Positions 18,014 through 27,093 of a stretch of DNA of 64,000 nucleotides are shown here, one piece after another. The DNA is taken from NCBI GenBank assembly GCA_910588225.1, contig CAJUQT010000001.1:95242-159241 (forward strand). The letters run 5' to 3'. Position 1 is the first letter of the stretch. Each line of letters opens with the position of its first letter. Below the pieces are notes generated by a model. That model was not told the DNA's origin, ran no database searches, and saw only the letters and a list, made by a program, of their open reading frames with translations. Made by a program: the position numbers and the translations under genes. Origin of the DNA: an uncultured Acetatifactor sp. Its GTDB lineage: Bacteria > Bacillota > Clostridia > Lachnospirales > Lachnospiraceae.

Positions 18014-18427
18014 ACTTTTCTCCTCTTCCGGTTTCCGCCTTCCCCATCGCTCTTTCCTGCTCCATATTTCTGTATGCCGAAACAGCGCGTTTGCAAAATT
18101 GCAGAGAAATATGCTTATGTCTTTCCAGGAATTGCTGTCTGTCATGAAGATTATTCAAATCTGAAAATGCTGTCTGCCATACAATACAATGCTGCCTGGA
18201 TCAGAAATGTGCTGCCTGTAAAGCGGTTTACCTTATCTATTGGTTCCCTACCAAAAAAGCAACCTTACTTCCCATGGAAGCGGTTGCCTTTCAGTGCTCT
18301 CAACCTGTATTCAGATTAACATATTCCGGCTGATACTTCAATAAAATAATTCCCGGAGATTCCCCTGTTCATTCTTGCAGCCTGTGGATATCTGTCAGAT
18401 TCACGCCTGCAGCATTCAGAATTGCCT
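18014..18427. other. Intergenic region with terminator, no gene
   Basis: The 414 bases between the GDPD start and the nucleotidyltransferase-oxidoreductase stop carry a clear minus-strand terminator at 18253-18287. I see no supported ORF. A promoter for GDPD is expected between 18020 and 18250, but no box stood out. Confidence 0.6.
18253..18287 (-). terminator. Rho-independent terminator ending the proximal glycan operon
   Basis: On the minus strand GCAACC...GGTTGC encloses a second stem CTTCC/GGAAG and is followed by six T residues. It lies about 140 bases past the stop of the nucleotidyltransferase-oxidoreductase gene, so it separates the 26044-18428 genes from GDPD and the ATPases. Confidence 0.8.
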
Positions 18428-19759
18428 TCAGGATTTCTCCTCCAAAAACCGCTCCATCATTCCGGCCAGTGCGACAGATTCTCCCCGGGTCAGCTTGAAA
18501 TTGTTCTGGTCCGTTCCGTTCAGCATGGAGAGGAAATCACTGATTTCATACCTCAGCCCGTCTCCCAGAAATATCTCCGAATGCTTTTCCACCTTTCCCG
18601 CATCCTCGTAATGCACCTCAAAGTAAGAAGTCTTCCACCAGGGCGCTTCCGCCACAATGTATCCCTTCGTCCCGGCAATCAGGAGCCGGCCTTCCGACTT
18701 TACCCCCAGTCCGCAGGTAGCGGTCGCCAGGCCCGTCGGATATGTGAGAGACACTTTTGTAAATAAGTCCAGCCCGTTTTCTCCTCTGACAGAATCAAAT
18801 CGAATATCCTCATACTCTTTTCCCAAAAGTTTTAAAATCGGCAGCATACAATAACTTCCCAGCTCCGTAAAACTGCCCCCATACTTTCTGTCAGTCAGCT
18901 CCCTGCTTTCCGGATTTTCCAGCTTTGTAAAGCAGGCTTCCACATTTCGGATACTGCCGATGGTCCCGCTGCAGGCAACGCCCAATAATTTCTGAAAACC
19001 GGGGCAATACGCGGTCTTGATTGCCTCCATCAAAATCAATTTCCGTTCCCTGGCCAGCGCAAAAAGCTCCTCTGCCTGCTCCCGCAGCAGCACCATGGGC
19101 TTTTCGCAGATTACATGCCTGCCTGCTTCCAGCGCTGCTTTTATATAGCTATAATGTGTCTCGTGCGGGGAGGCCACATACACCACATCCACAGCTTCAT
19201 ATAACCGTTCCGGCTCCCCATAAGCATCTATCTCCCACTTTTCGGCAAATCGTTCCGCGCTCTCCCTGCGGGGATTATACACGCCCTGCACATTGATACC
19301 GCTGACATGCTTCACCTCCGGCATAAATCGATTCGCAATCCTTCCGGTTCCGATGATTCCGATTCTCTGAATGTGACTGTTCTGCTCCCGCAGCATGGTG
19401 CTGGAAATGTTTTTCGTCCGCTCCAGATATACCACCTGGCAATAATCCTTCAGATGATCAAAACACCCTACCCAGTCCGAACCCACGGTAAAGATGTCTA
19501 TGTTCAGCCGTTTAATGTCATTGAACTTCTGTCCCGGGGTCTCCTCAATAATAATCTCATCTGCGAACCCGGTCTTTTTCACATTTTCAATACGGGTTAC
19601 CAGCGAATCCATTACATTCAGCTTTCCTCTGGCCTTGTCGTATGCCTCTGTGGTCACTCCCACAATCAGATAATCACCCAGCGCCTTCGCTCTTTGCAGC
19701 AGCCTGTAATGTCCCTCATGAAAGAGATCAAATGTCCCGTATGTTATCACCTTTGTCAT
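18428..19759 (-). CDS. Nucleotidyltransferase / Gfo-Idh-MocA oxidoreductase fusion
   Basis: Residues 1-130 are a TagD-like nucleotidyltransferase: ITYGTFDLFHEGHYRLL carries HxGH (HEGH), VGVTTEAYD follows, and ISSTMLR replaces the usual ISTT. Residues about 133-443 are a Gfo/Idh/MocA oxidoreductase: IGIIGTGRIANRF (NAD binding), ASPHETH and CEKPMVL (the EKP motif). The arrangement recalls Bcs1/TarIJ-type systems, where an oxidoreductase makes a polyol phosphate and a cytidylyltransferase activates it. The exact CDP-polyol is not predictable. The ATG at 19759 has GTGGAG about 7 bases upstream; the longer ORF to 19828 has no family sequence. It is the last gene before the 18253 terminator. Confidence 0.85.
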   Translation of the reverse strand: MTKVITYGTFDLFHEGHYRLLQRAKALGDYLIVGVTTEAYDKARGKLNVMDSLVTRIENVKKTGFADEIIIEETPGQKFNDIKRLNIDIFTVGSDWVGCFDHLKDYCQVVYLERTKNISSTMLREQNSHIQRIGIIGTGRIANRFMPEVKHVSGINVQGVYNPRRESAERFAEKWEIDAYGEPERLYEAVDVVYVASPHETHYSYIKAALEAGRHVICEKPMVLLREQAEELFALARERKLILMEAIKTAYCPGFQKLLGVACSGTIGSIRNVEACFTKLENPESRELTDRKYGGSFTELGSYCMLPILKLLGKEYEDIRFDSVRGENGLDLFTKVSLTYPTGLATATCGLGVKSEGRLLIAGTKGYIVAEAPWWKTSYFEVHYEDAGKVEKHSEIFLGDGLRYEISDFLSMLNGTDQNNFKLTRGESVALAGMMERFLEEKS

Positions 19760-19965
19760 CTTAATCTCCACCTGCCTGTCTTCCTGCTTATCTGCCTCTT
19801 CCCTGCCTGTCCCCGGCCGTCTGTTCACCTGTCTGAACGTCCGTCCGGCTGACCCGGTCCGGATCTCTTTCTCGGTCTGTCAATCTGTCTTCGTCTGTAT
19901 CTGTTCACCTGTCATATCCGCCATCCTGTCTCTTCCTGGTTCCGGCTATATGCCTGCCTCCGCTG

Positions 19966-22686
19966 TCATCGTTCTCTGATTTTCTCACACACAAATCTGT
20001 GCAGCTTCTCCCCACAGGTCCCGTCGTTATTAGCGGCAATTTTCTCATAAGCCCTCTGCTGTCTTTCCCTGTCAAAGGAAGCTCCTTTCAGATTCCCGTC
20101 CAGGAAATCCTCCAGGGTCTGAAAGGCATTCTCCTCACACGCATACTGCATCCAGTCAGACCCCTCACAGAATCCATCCGCATGCGCCATTAATTCCTCC
20201 TCATCGAACACAATCTCCACTTCCCGGTACTCTCCTGTGTCCGGATTAATATCGTACAATTTCCGATCGAATGCAGAAAACCAGCGGCTGGGCCAGCTGC
20301 TCCTGCTTTCCTTCTCAGTCCCTTTATGCTGAGCTGTCTCTTCTGCTGCCTCCCCGCCATCCGATAAGTCCTGCCCATCATCCCATTCAAGCGCTGCTCC
20401 GCCTTCTGTATATTCCCCTGCAGCTCCCGGCAGAAAATACCCCGGACAGCTGAAAATAAAATATTCATTTTTTTCCTTTTCCAGCACCGGGAAAAACGGC
20501 TTCCATTCCCGCAGCTCCCCGGTCTCACGATCCAGACAGATGAACATATTTCCCCAGTAAGGTGAAAAAATCACCTCTTTCTCTCTGAACATAGCCTGAC
20601 AGAATGGCCGTTCTCTGGTCTCCAGTCTCTTCGGCAGCTCCCTGCACTGAAAACCGGCCGGCATATCACCGTATTCCCGGGACTCCCCTGTCTCCGGATT
20701 CCAACGTACAATTGTAGTCCCTGAAAAGGGCAGAAGCCAGATATACTGCGCCACAGCGGCATCCTTTCCTCTCATCCTTCTCTCGTCTTTTTCTGAGTCT
20801 CTTCCTCCAGTCTCGGGTATCATACCCCCACACCCCTCATAATTCTGCACATTGGCAGTCAGCAGCCCCGCTTTTCCCGTACTGGCTTCTATGGCCAGAA
20901 TGCGGTTGTCCGCCGGTGAGGCAAGCATCAGGAAACCATTCCAGACACAGCTCCCTCCCACACGCCGTTTTTCCTCCACAATTTGTATGAAGACATCATT
21001 GTACCCTCTGATATAGTCCACCCTGTCCTTTTCCGTATCATATCTGACAATGGCCGGATAGCGCAGGGGAATCAGGAACAGGTACTGTCCGATTCCCCAT
21101 GCTCCCGCAAAAGCGCCGCCCTGCTCCACGCAGCGCTCCAAAGATACTCTCCGTTCAATCCTGCCTCCTGCGACCACCAGAATCTCCTGAGCATTGGCCG
21201 GACACACATACACCTTTCCGCCGATTTCCCACGTGCTGGAATAATAGCCTCCGGAGGCATACGCGGACAAATCACAGTAATATCTGTAATGATAATCATT
21301 TTCGGGAGCATAATACAGCTTGTTTCCCTGTGTGATAATCCACTGGTCCTTCCCATCTGTTCGAAATCCCCGGATAATCTCTCCCCTCCAGTCTTCCTCC
21401 CCCGGTGCCTTGTCCAGGCTGTTATTCACGATAAACAGAGGCTTCCCCGCCATGCCGAACAGAGATGTCACCGATGTGGCACTGTCGCCGATATAGGCAT
21501 CACAATAAGAAATGGTTTCGGTAATGTCAGGAGTCTCGTCATAAATGCCCAGGTCCTGTTCCAGGAAAAGCTTTTTCAGCTTCTCATAAAGAGGCCTGTA
21601 CTCCGGCCTCAGGGAATCAAAAGTGGATTCCAGCAGCGGATGCGGCCGCCACATCAGACAGACATCTTCTCTGCCCTGAAAGCAGCGGAAGATATAAGCC
21701 ATTTTCTTCAGAAACCTGGGGGTATCTCCCAGCATGCCATTGATGCTGGTATTGTAAAAACAGACTTTCCTGCCCTCCATTTTCTTCTTCCAGTCCTCCG
21801 GCGGTGTTCCCGGACTGGCACACATTCGGATAATTCTGTCGAACTTTGGGGAACCCAATGCCAGAAATTTACTGTCCGGCAAATCCGGATCGAAAAATTT
21901 CCGATACTTTGCCGACTGGATGACAATGTAATCCGCATAGTAATAAGCCATACATTGCTCCTGCCCTTCGGCCATTCCGCCCGTCGTAGTATAATAAGGT
22001 ATATATACTAATTTATCAACATATTTTTTTATCTCACTGGAATAAAACCCGGGTTCCACACTGGTCACATAATTTCCCTGGTCATAAGGATTATGAATAT
22101 AGGCGATATCCGGCCTGCGCTCCTCCAGACTGTAATTCTCATAATAGACAATCGGCACATATTCCGGCAGACTTCCTCCTTCGTAATGATAGACTCCCAG
22201 CGAGCCATCCCTGTTCCGATCATAATAGGGAATCGGCACCACATAGGCGTCACAGTCCGGGTCCCCATTGGCTGCCATCCAGACGCTCTCCAGAGAGTCC
22301 CACATGGAAGCCTTATAAGGAAAAAATACCACTTCCAGTCTTACTTTTATATCATTTCTGATACTGTTCTCAATCTGCAGCAGCGCTTTGCGAAGCTTTT
22401 TATAAATCTTGTTTTCGTTTATTGTCTCGTCCACACCGCCATTTATCTCTTCATAAATTCGATAAGCCAGCTCACAGTAAGACTCCAGAAGCGGAATCGT
22501 CGCCGCTTCTTCTCCTTCTGTCTTCTCAATCAGATTTCCCAGCTGTACGGCGCCCTCCTGGCACTGGGCAAGCAAATCCATGACCGCCGCCCTGTTCCTC
22601 TTCCCGATTTCTTTCCTGATCTCATCATGTGCCTGGGCAAGCAGCTTTACGAAATCCTGCGCCTGCTTTTTCTGTGCTCTTCTCAT
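19966..22686 (-). CDS. CDP-glycerol glycerophosphotransferase-like protein with propeller-like C-terminus
   Basis: Residues about 115-430 resemble CDP-glycerol:glycerophosphotransferases (GT-B fold): FFPYKASMWDSLESVW, DIAYIHNPYDQGN, ALGSPKFDRI, MWRPHPLLEST, and DAYIGDSATSVTSLFGMAGKPLF, the last holding the nucleotide-binding segment. Residues about 440-800 differ in style, with repeated short blocks such as GGKVYVCPANAQEI, GQYLFLIPLRYPAI, NGFLMLASPADNRIL, YIWLLPFSGTTIV and MFICLDRETGEL, which look like blades of a beta-propeller. At 906 residues it is far longer than TagB/TagF catalytic domains. Probable role: phosphodiester transfer of a CDP-activated polyol, with the propeller binding protein or glycan. 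About 200 bases separate it from the next gene. Confidence 0.75.
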   Translation of the reverse strand: MRRAQKKQAQDFVKLLAQAHDEIRKEIGKRNRAAVMDLLAQCQEGAVQLGNLIEKTEGEEAATIPLLESYCELAYRIYEEINGGVDETINENKIYKKLRKALLQIENSIRNDIKVRLEVVFFPYKASMWDSLESVWMAANGDPDCDAYVVPIPYYDRNRDGSLGVYHYEGGSLPEYVPIVYYENYSLEERRPDIAYIHNPYDQGNYVTSVEPGFYSSEIKKYVDKLVYIPYYTTTGGMAEGQEQCMAYYYADYIVIQSAKYRKFFDPDLPDSKFLALGSPKFDRIIRMCASPGTPPEDWKKKMEGRKVCFYNTSINGMLGDTPRFLKKMAYIFRCFQGREDVCLMWRPHPLLESTFDSLRPEYRPLYEKLKKLFLEQDLGIYDETPDITETISYCDAYIGDSATSVTSLFGMAGKPLFIVNNSLDKAPGEEDWRGEIIRGFRTDGKDQWIITQGNKLYYAPENDYHYRYYCDLSAYASGGYYSSTWEIGGKVYVCPANAQEILVVAGGRIERRVSLERCVEQGGAFAGAWGIGQYLFLIPLRYPAIVRYDTEKDRVDYIRGYNDVFIQIVEEKRRVGGSCVWNGFLMLASPADNRILAIEASTGKAGLLTANVQNYEGCGGMIPETGGRDSEKDERRMRGKDAAVAQYIWLLPFSGTTIVRWNPETGESREYGDMPAGFQCRELPKRLETRERPFCQAMFREKEVIFSPYWGNMFICLDRETGELREWKPFFPVLEKEKNEYFIFSCPGYFLPGAAGEYTEGGAALEWDDGQDLSDGGEAAEETAQHKGTEKESRSSWPSRWFSAFDRKLYDINPDTGEYREVEIVFDEEELMAHADGFCEGSDWMQYACEENAFQTLEDFLDGNLKGASFDRERQQRAYEKIAANNDGTCGEKLHRFVCEKIRER

Positions 22687-22786
22687 ATTTCATTCGCTTT
22701 CCCTGTTATATTTTTACCAAATTCTGCTGTTTTCCAAACAAGCCAAAACCAGATTCCGCTGTTTCATACTTCCGGCAGCCGCTCCC

Positions 22787-23662
22787 TTACCTGATGTCAA
22801 TATAATACTTTCTGTCCACATTCAGCAGCCAGGCCAGGTAGCAAAATGCACTGTTGGACATAATCATCGCCTTACATTTGCTCATCAGCTGCATGTCCAT
22901 ATAATTTCTCCCATGTGTATTTCCTTCCACATAGGTAACATTTTTAAATTTTCCGAATCCCAGATCATTTCCATGTTCCTTACACCAGGGGATATCATCG
23001 GAAAAAACGAACAGCTCCCACTGTCCCGGGATGGTAAGCTTAAATTTATCAATACAATAGCGATACCATTTGGGGTCTATAGCCCATCCCACTGTCACAT
23101 AATCTCCCCTGCGAATGTGCAGCGACACCGAGTTCACACTCTGAATCCGGTGGAGATACTCCCTGTTCCCCTGATCTCTTATCTCCGGAAATGTGAAATC
23201 CTTCAGAAGCACTTCCCGGTATCGCTCGAACCACTTTCCGTTCACCCAATATCCATGATAGTACACATCATCCGGCATATCCTGAATCTCCGGACTGTAC
23301 TGGTTCGTAGGGGTCTGAACTACTCTGCCCTCAAAGGGATTAAAGGTTTTATAGCCATCCCCCACCTCGGATATCATATACATTTCAATGCCATTTTCGT
23401 TCAGAATCTGTGGTACGCTCTTGCCCCTTCGGCGCTCCTCCAGAATAAATTCCCATACCTCTGCGTCAAAGCATTCGCTCAGCATATGCGGCCTGATTCC
23501 GAATACTTCTTCCAGCTCATAGCCGTTATGTACGGTATTTAACGCAAAGTAGGAGTCATCCATATAGATTACTTCTCCCGGATGGGACAGCTCATAATCT
23601 CTGGTAAAAATATACTGAAATGCCTGATTGGCCAGGCCGCCGTTGAGGAACTGTATTCTCAT
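22787..23662 (-). CDS. GT11 alpha-1,2-fucosyltransferase-like protein
   Basis: Single-domain GT11 protein (291 residues): FLNGGLANQAFQYIFTRDYE at the N-terminus corresponds to the family's GGLGNQMFQYA motif with Gly-to-Ala changes, SLHIRRGDYVT is the GDP-fucose motif, and MSNSAFCYLAWLL replaces the usual NSTFSWWGAWL near the C-terminus. The substitutions suggest a specialised acceptor or a different donor. No signal peptide is visible. It is the second GT11 of the island and, unlike 2324-3502, has no Rossmann appendage. Confidence 0.85.
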   Translation of the reverse strand: MRIQFLNGGLANQAFQYIFTRDYELSHPGEVIYMDDSYFALNTVHNGYELEEVFGIRPHMLSECFDAEVWEFILEERRRGKSVPQILNENGIEMYMISEVGDGYKTFNPFEGRVVQTPTNQYSPEIQDMPDDVYYHGYWVNGKWFERYREVLLKDFTFPEIRDQGNREYLHRIQSVNSVSLHIRRGDYVTVGWAIDPKWYRYCIDKFKLTIPGQWELFVFSDDIPWCKEHGNDLGFGKFKNVTYVEGNTHGRNYMDMQLMSKCKAMIMSNSAFCYLAWLLNVDRKYYIDIR

Positions 23663-23767
23663 CTGCCTTTCGACCTCTTACTTATTTTCATCCTTGTAAC
23701 AGCTCAGACAGGTTGCTGAACTGTTACTCACTTTCCCAATATAGCTTAACTTCACAGGCCCGGAATC

Positions 23768-26044
23768 TCATAGCACCGGCTTCGCTGTCAGCTGCTCCTT
23801 CCATCTCTGAATCTCCGCATCACCGGGCAGCAAAGCTTCAAGCTGATTCACTACTCCCAGAGCCGCCTCCTTCTGTCCTGCGTCAATTAATACACGTATC
23901 TTCGTTTTGATCTGTCTGGCAAGTATCTGAAATTCTCCTTCCGCCTGTCTGGCCTCCTGCTTCTGTCTCTCCATCTCTCTGTTCAGCCATGTGAGATAAC
24001 GCTTCATCACGCTGTCCAGTCCCGGCATCAGCTTTCTGATTGCTTTTATAGCCTCCACCGCTTTATCATATCTGCCTGCGTCTATCTCATCCAGCATATC
24101 TTTCATGCGATATGCCGCCTGGCATTCCACTGAAAGAACATCCGACATTTTTTCGATAGTTTCCGGACGGTATAACTGATCGCACAATGTGGTCAGACAA
24201 TTCGCATATTCCCGAAGCCCATCCTCTATGTCCTCAATGATGGCATTCTCGTCACCGCTCACGGAACCTGCCCCTGTCTCTATACCTATCTCAGCGGTCT
24301 TCTTTGTGCTGTGTGCACTGTAATAAGCCCTCCACACCAGCATCCTCAAAGAATCCCGCGCCATTGCCCCGCTAATCTGGTCATTCCACCACTCGATATC
24401 CGCACTTCCGCCTGCACCATAGAAGTTCAGGACCTCGTTATTCCATATATAAAAAGGAATCTGCTCCAGAATCCGGCTTCTGGTCACTCCAAGCTTCTCT
24501 GCCGCCGTCAGCATATCGCAGGCCTTCATCAGCGGCATACTCTGATTCATTTTTTCCCACACTTCTCCGGCAAGCTTTTCCACTTCCTCCGGGGTATATC
24601 TGCGCTCTTTTTCAAAAGCGCTCTCCGCGCTGTCTTCCTTCTGCTGTTCTGACTCTTTTTCCTCCGTCTCGGCTGCGGCATTCACAATTCCCGCCAGCTT
24701 AAAAAACCAGTGATCGGATTCCACACCTGCGAAACTGGCTATTGTCTTCACATTATTTCCATACCACCCGCAGACTTCCCTTATGGTATCCACCATATAC
24801 TGCTCCAGTTCTTTGCGGCGCATAATTATACTGCACATCTTAATATAGTATGTTCTCTCCTCCGCACCTGCGTCCGGAATCCGCCCCACAATGGCCCGGA
24901 TCATCTCATTACTGATAAATATAGCATTCCCCTGCCACTCCAACGCCTGAAACCATTCCCAGGCAGTCACGGCCTCCCCCAGACGGGAAGCGGCCCGCAC
25001 ACCATTCCCCAGCACCACACTGCGATTCCGGGGCTCAAAGCATTCGCTGGTCATAATGGTAACATATTCAATATAAGTGTCCGGGGTCTTCTGATACTTC
25101 TGCCATACATCCCAGTACATTCTAACATGTTCCATGCATTTCTCATATTCGTTTTTTTCTATGTATGCGATGGCTAAATCACCGGATATCACCGCGCGCA
25201 CCAGGGGATCCAGCTTTTCCTCCGCCAGATGCTTTTCGCCTCTCTCTATGGCATCTTCATATCGTTTCAGCTGAATATAACAGTCAATTTCATTGGAAAA
25301 AAGAGAATTCAGACAAAAATCCTCCTCCACCTTTCCCTTTTTGAACCAGGAAATCCCGTCCAGAGACATTTCAAGAGACTTTTCCGGCTGTTCTATGGCA
25401 TTATACTCCTGTGCCAGCTGCAAAGTATGCTTCATATTTCGCGGCGATTTCTCGTGCTCTTTCAAAAGCAGGCTCACATTCCGCATGGAATGCGCTCTTG
25501 CGTCCTCCCTTGACTTAAACGCATACCCATAATGATGAACGTATGCCGTAAACTTCTTCACCTCTCCCGGCACCCTGTTAAAATTCTCATGAATAGAATA
25601 GACAAACTTAATATCCGGTTCAAGACGTATCATTCTGCCCACTGGCAAATCAGTGAACACATTACTGCCATCCGCCAGGTAATTCCTCTGAATATAAGCC
25701 CCCAAACCGTATTTCTTATATTCTCCGGAGTTGAAAAATTCAATGAACTCCGTCACATCCTCAAACCACTCGTCATCGTCCAGGAACATGAACCACTTTC
25801 CCTTCGCCTGCCGCAGCCCGGCATTTCTCGCTTTGGAAAAGTCATTGCACCACTCAAAATCAATGATATGATCTGTATATTCCTCAATGATACTCCGCAC
25901 CTGCTCACCGCAGCCAGTGTCTGTCAGAATCAGTTCCGACGGCACCTGCTCCAGTATAGGCTTTATGGAATCCAGACACTTCCGCACAGTAGCCGGACGA
26001 TTGGAAATCAAAAGTGATATGGTCAGTAAAATTTTCTTGCTCAT
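23768..26044 (-). CDS. GT2 glycosyltransferase with long helical C-terminus, flagellin-island type
   Basis: Residues 1-110 are a GT2 catalytic core: LLTISLLISNRPATVRKCL, LTDTGCGE, DFSKARNAGL, and MFLDDDEWF with the DxD. Residues about 190-480 are helical with repeat-like spacing suggestive of TPR (for example TLQLAQEYNAIEQPEKSLEM, DCYIQLKRYEDAIERGEKHL). The remainder is helical and charged. Comparable long GT2 proteins sit directly beside fliC in Clostridioides difficile (CD0240) and Lachnospiraceae, where CD0240 adds the first flagellin sugar. By position and architecture this is the best candidate for the O-linked priming transferase. GGAGG lies about 12 bases upstream of the ATG. Confidence 0.8.
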   Translation of the reverse strand: MSKKILLTISLLISNRPATVRKCLDSIKPILEQVPSELILTDTGCGEQVRSIIEEYTDHIIDFEWCNDFSKARNAGLRQAKGKWFMFLDDDEWFEDVTEFIEFFNSGEYKKYGLGAYIQRNYLADGSNVFTDLPVGRMIRLEPDIKFVYSIHENFNRVPGEVKKFTAYVHHYGYAFKSREDARAHSMRNVSLLLKEHEKSPRNMKHTLQLAQEYNAIEQPEKSLEMSLDGISWFKKGKVEEDFCLNSLFSNEIDCYIQLKRYEDAIERGEKHLAEEKLDPLVRAVISGDLAIAYIEKNEYEKCMEHVRMYWDVWQKYQKTPDTYIEYVTIMTSECFEPRNRSVVLGNGVRAASRLGEAVTAWEWFQALEWQGNAIFISNEMIRAIVGRIPDAGAEERTYYIKMCSIIMRRKELEQYMVDTIREVCGWYGNNVKTIASFAGVESDHWFFKLAGIVNAAAETEEKESEQQKEDSAESAFEKERRYTPEEVEKLAGEVWEKMNQSMPLMKACDMLTAAEKLGVTRSRILEQIPFYIWNNEVLNFYGAGGSADIEWWNDQISGAMARDSLRMLVWRAYYSAHSTKKTAEIGIETGAGSVSGDENAIIEDIEDGLREYANCLTTLCDQLYRPETIEKMSDVLSVECQAAYRMKDMLDEIDAGRYDKAVEAIKAIRKLMPGLDSVMKRYLTWLNREMERQKQEARQAEGEFQILARQIKTKIRVLIDAGQKEAALGVVNQLEALLPGDAEIQRWKEQLTAKPVL

Positions 26045-26097
26045 CGTTGTCGCATTCCTCCGTATCTGCCTGATTATCGCTTCCCGCGCTCTTATCT

Positions 26098-26103
26098 ATT
26101 ATA
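26098..26103 (-). promoter_or_regulatory. Possible sigma-A -10 box for the proximal glycan operon
   Basis: A perfect TATAAT on the minus strand lies 53 bases before the GT2 start. The -35 candidate 18 bases further (TTGCAG) is poor. The sequence just before it (GCGATATA) resembles a sigma-D -10, but no TAAA lies at the right distance. Confidence 0.35.
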
Positions 26104-26165
26104 TCGCCATTTCACTGCATTCTGCAAGTCTCTTCCATACTATTTGAACTACTATCTGAACCAGT

Positions 26166-26711
26166 CTATTTTGTAAGCTCTGCTATATTAATACTCAAAT
26201 CACCGTAAATTCTAACCAGAATATCCCGTTCAAAAGGAAATATAACCGGAGCCACATCCTCCTCAAACCGATAAACTGTAGTACACTTTTTAATTGGGTC
26301 TACAATCCAGTACTCCTTCACTCCGGCCTCCATATACAATACCATTTTCGTTCCATAATCCATTTTGCGGCTTCCCGGAGATACCACCTCTATGACAAAA
26401 TCCGGTGCGCCATTGCAGCAGCGGTCTGTCAATTTACTTTTATCGCAGATTACACTGATATCCGGCTCCACCCATCTTCTGTCATCCGCATTCAGATTCA
26501 CGGCAAAGGGAGCTGGAATAATCTCACATTCTCCCTGATTTTTTTTAATATAATTTCCTATTGTTCTCGACAGCTGAAATGTCAGCTTCTGATGAATATA
26601 GTCAGGCGGAGCCATGTTAAAAAATTCTCCGTCTATCAATTCCGCCCTCTCTCCTTCTGGCAGATTCCAATAGTCATCTGATGTGTATATACCTTCTCTC
26701 AACAACTCCAT
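26166..26711 (-). CDS. Uma2 family (DUF820) PD-(D/E)XK-like protein
   Basis: 181 residues with the Uma2 pattern: YTSDDYWNLPEGERAELIDG, WVEPDISVI, PDFVIEVVSPGS, and KMVLYMEAGVKEYWIVDP, which supplies the conserved Asp, Glu and downstream Lys/Tyr region. Uma2 proteins are predicted nucleases of unknown role, very common in cyanobacteria and scattered in Firmicutes. It stands alone between the glycan island and the first flagellin, with no obvious link to either. Confidence 0.8.
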   Translation of the reverse strand: MELLREGIYTSDDYWNLPEGERAELIDGEFFNMAPPDYIHQKLTFQLSRTIGNYIKKNQGECEIIPAPFAVNLNADDRRWVEPDISVICDKSKLTDRCCNGAPDFVIEVVSPGSRKMDYGTKMVLYMEAGVKEYWIVDPIKKCTTVYRFEEDVAPVIFPFERDILVRIYGDLSINIAELTK

Positions 26712-26983
26712 CCTGAACTCCTTTCTTCATCTTGCCAGTCGCCTTTCCCTGCGATTTCCCTCTGCGCTGTGCCATTCTATCATACCGTATTTCACGTAAA
26801 TATGCAAATGCAAAGAATTTCTCTTTTCAGGAAACCCTTTTCCTTGTTTCTTTTCACCTAAAATTTTTCCTGTGAAATTCAGCAGAAACGCTTTCTAAAC
26901 CTTAGAAATGATAATTCGAACTTATTAACCGGAATTTATCGTCCAACTGTAAATAGTTTAATGCATATCCTACAACTTGTCAA
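26712..26983. other. Intergenic region, no gene seen
   Basis: AT-rich stretch between the Uma2 gene and the flagellin terminator. The only structure I see is a short inverted repeat TTTCAC...GTGAAA near 26856-26880. The Uma2 promoter should lie here, but I cannot identify it. Confidence 0.4.
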
Positions 26984-27019
26984 GAAAAAATGCGGTGCAG
27001 GATAAATCCTGCACCGCAT
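26984..27019 (-). terminator. Terminator of flagellin copy 1
   Basis: A 13-bp perfect stem (26990-27002 with 27007-27019) with a four-base loop is followed by six T residues on the minus strand, 75 bases past the flagellin stop. Confidence 0.9.
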
Positions 27020-27093
27020 CTCCAGTCCCATCCGGGGATACCTGGTTTATACTTTTCAACCGGCAATGTTACCATCAACAAGCAATGTCACAA

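Noticed and set aside
21488..21496. CCGATATA on the plus strand inside the CDP-glycerol-type gene
   Set aside because: Lies inside a coding region, points against all genes and has no -35.
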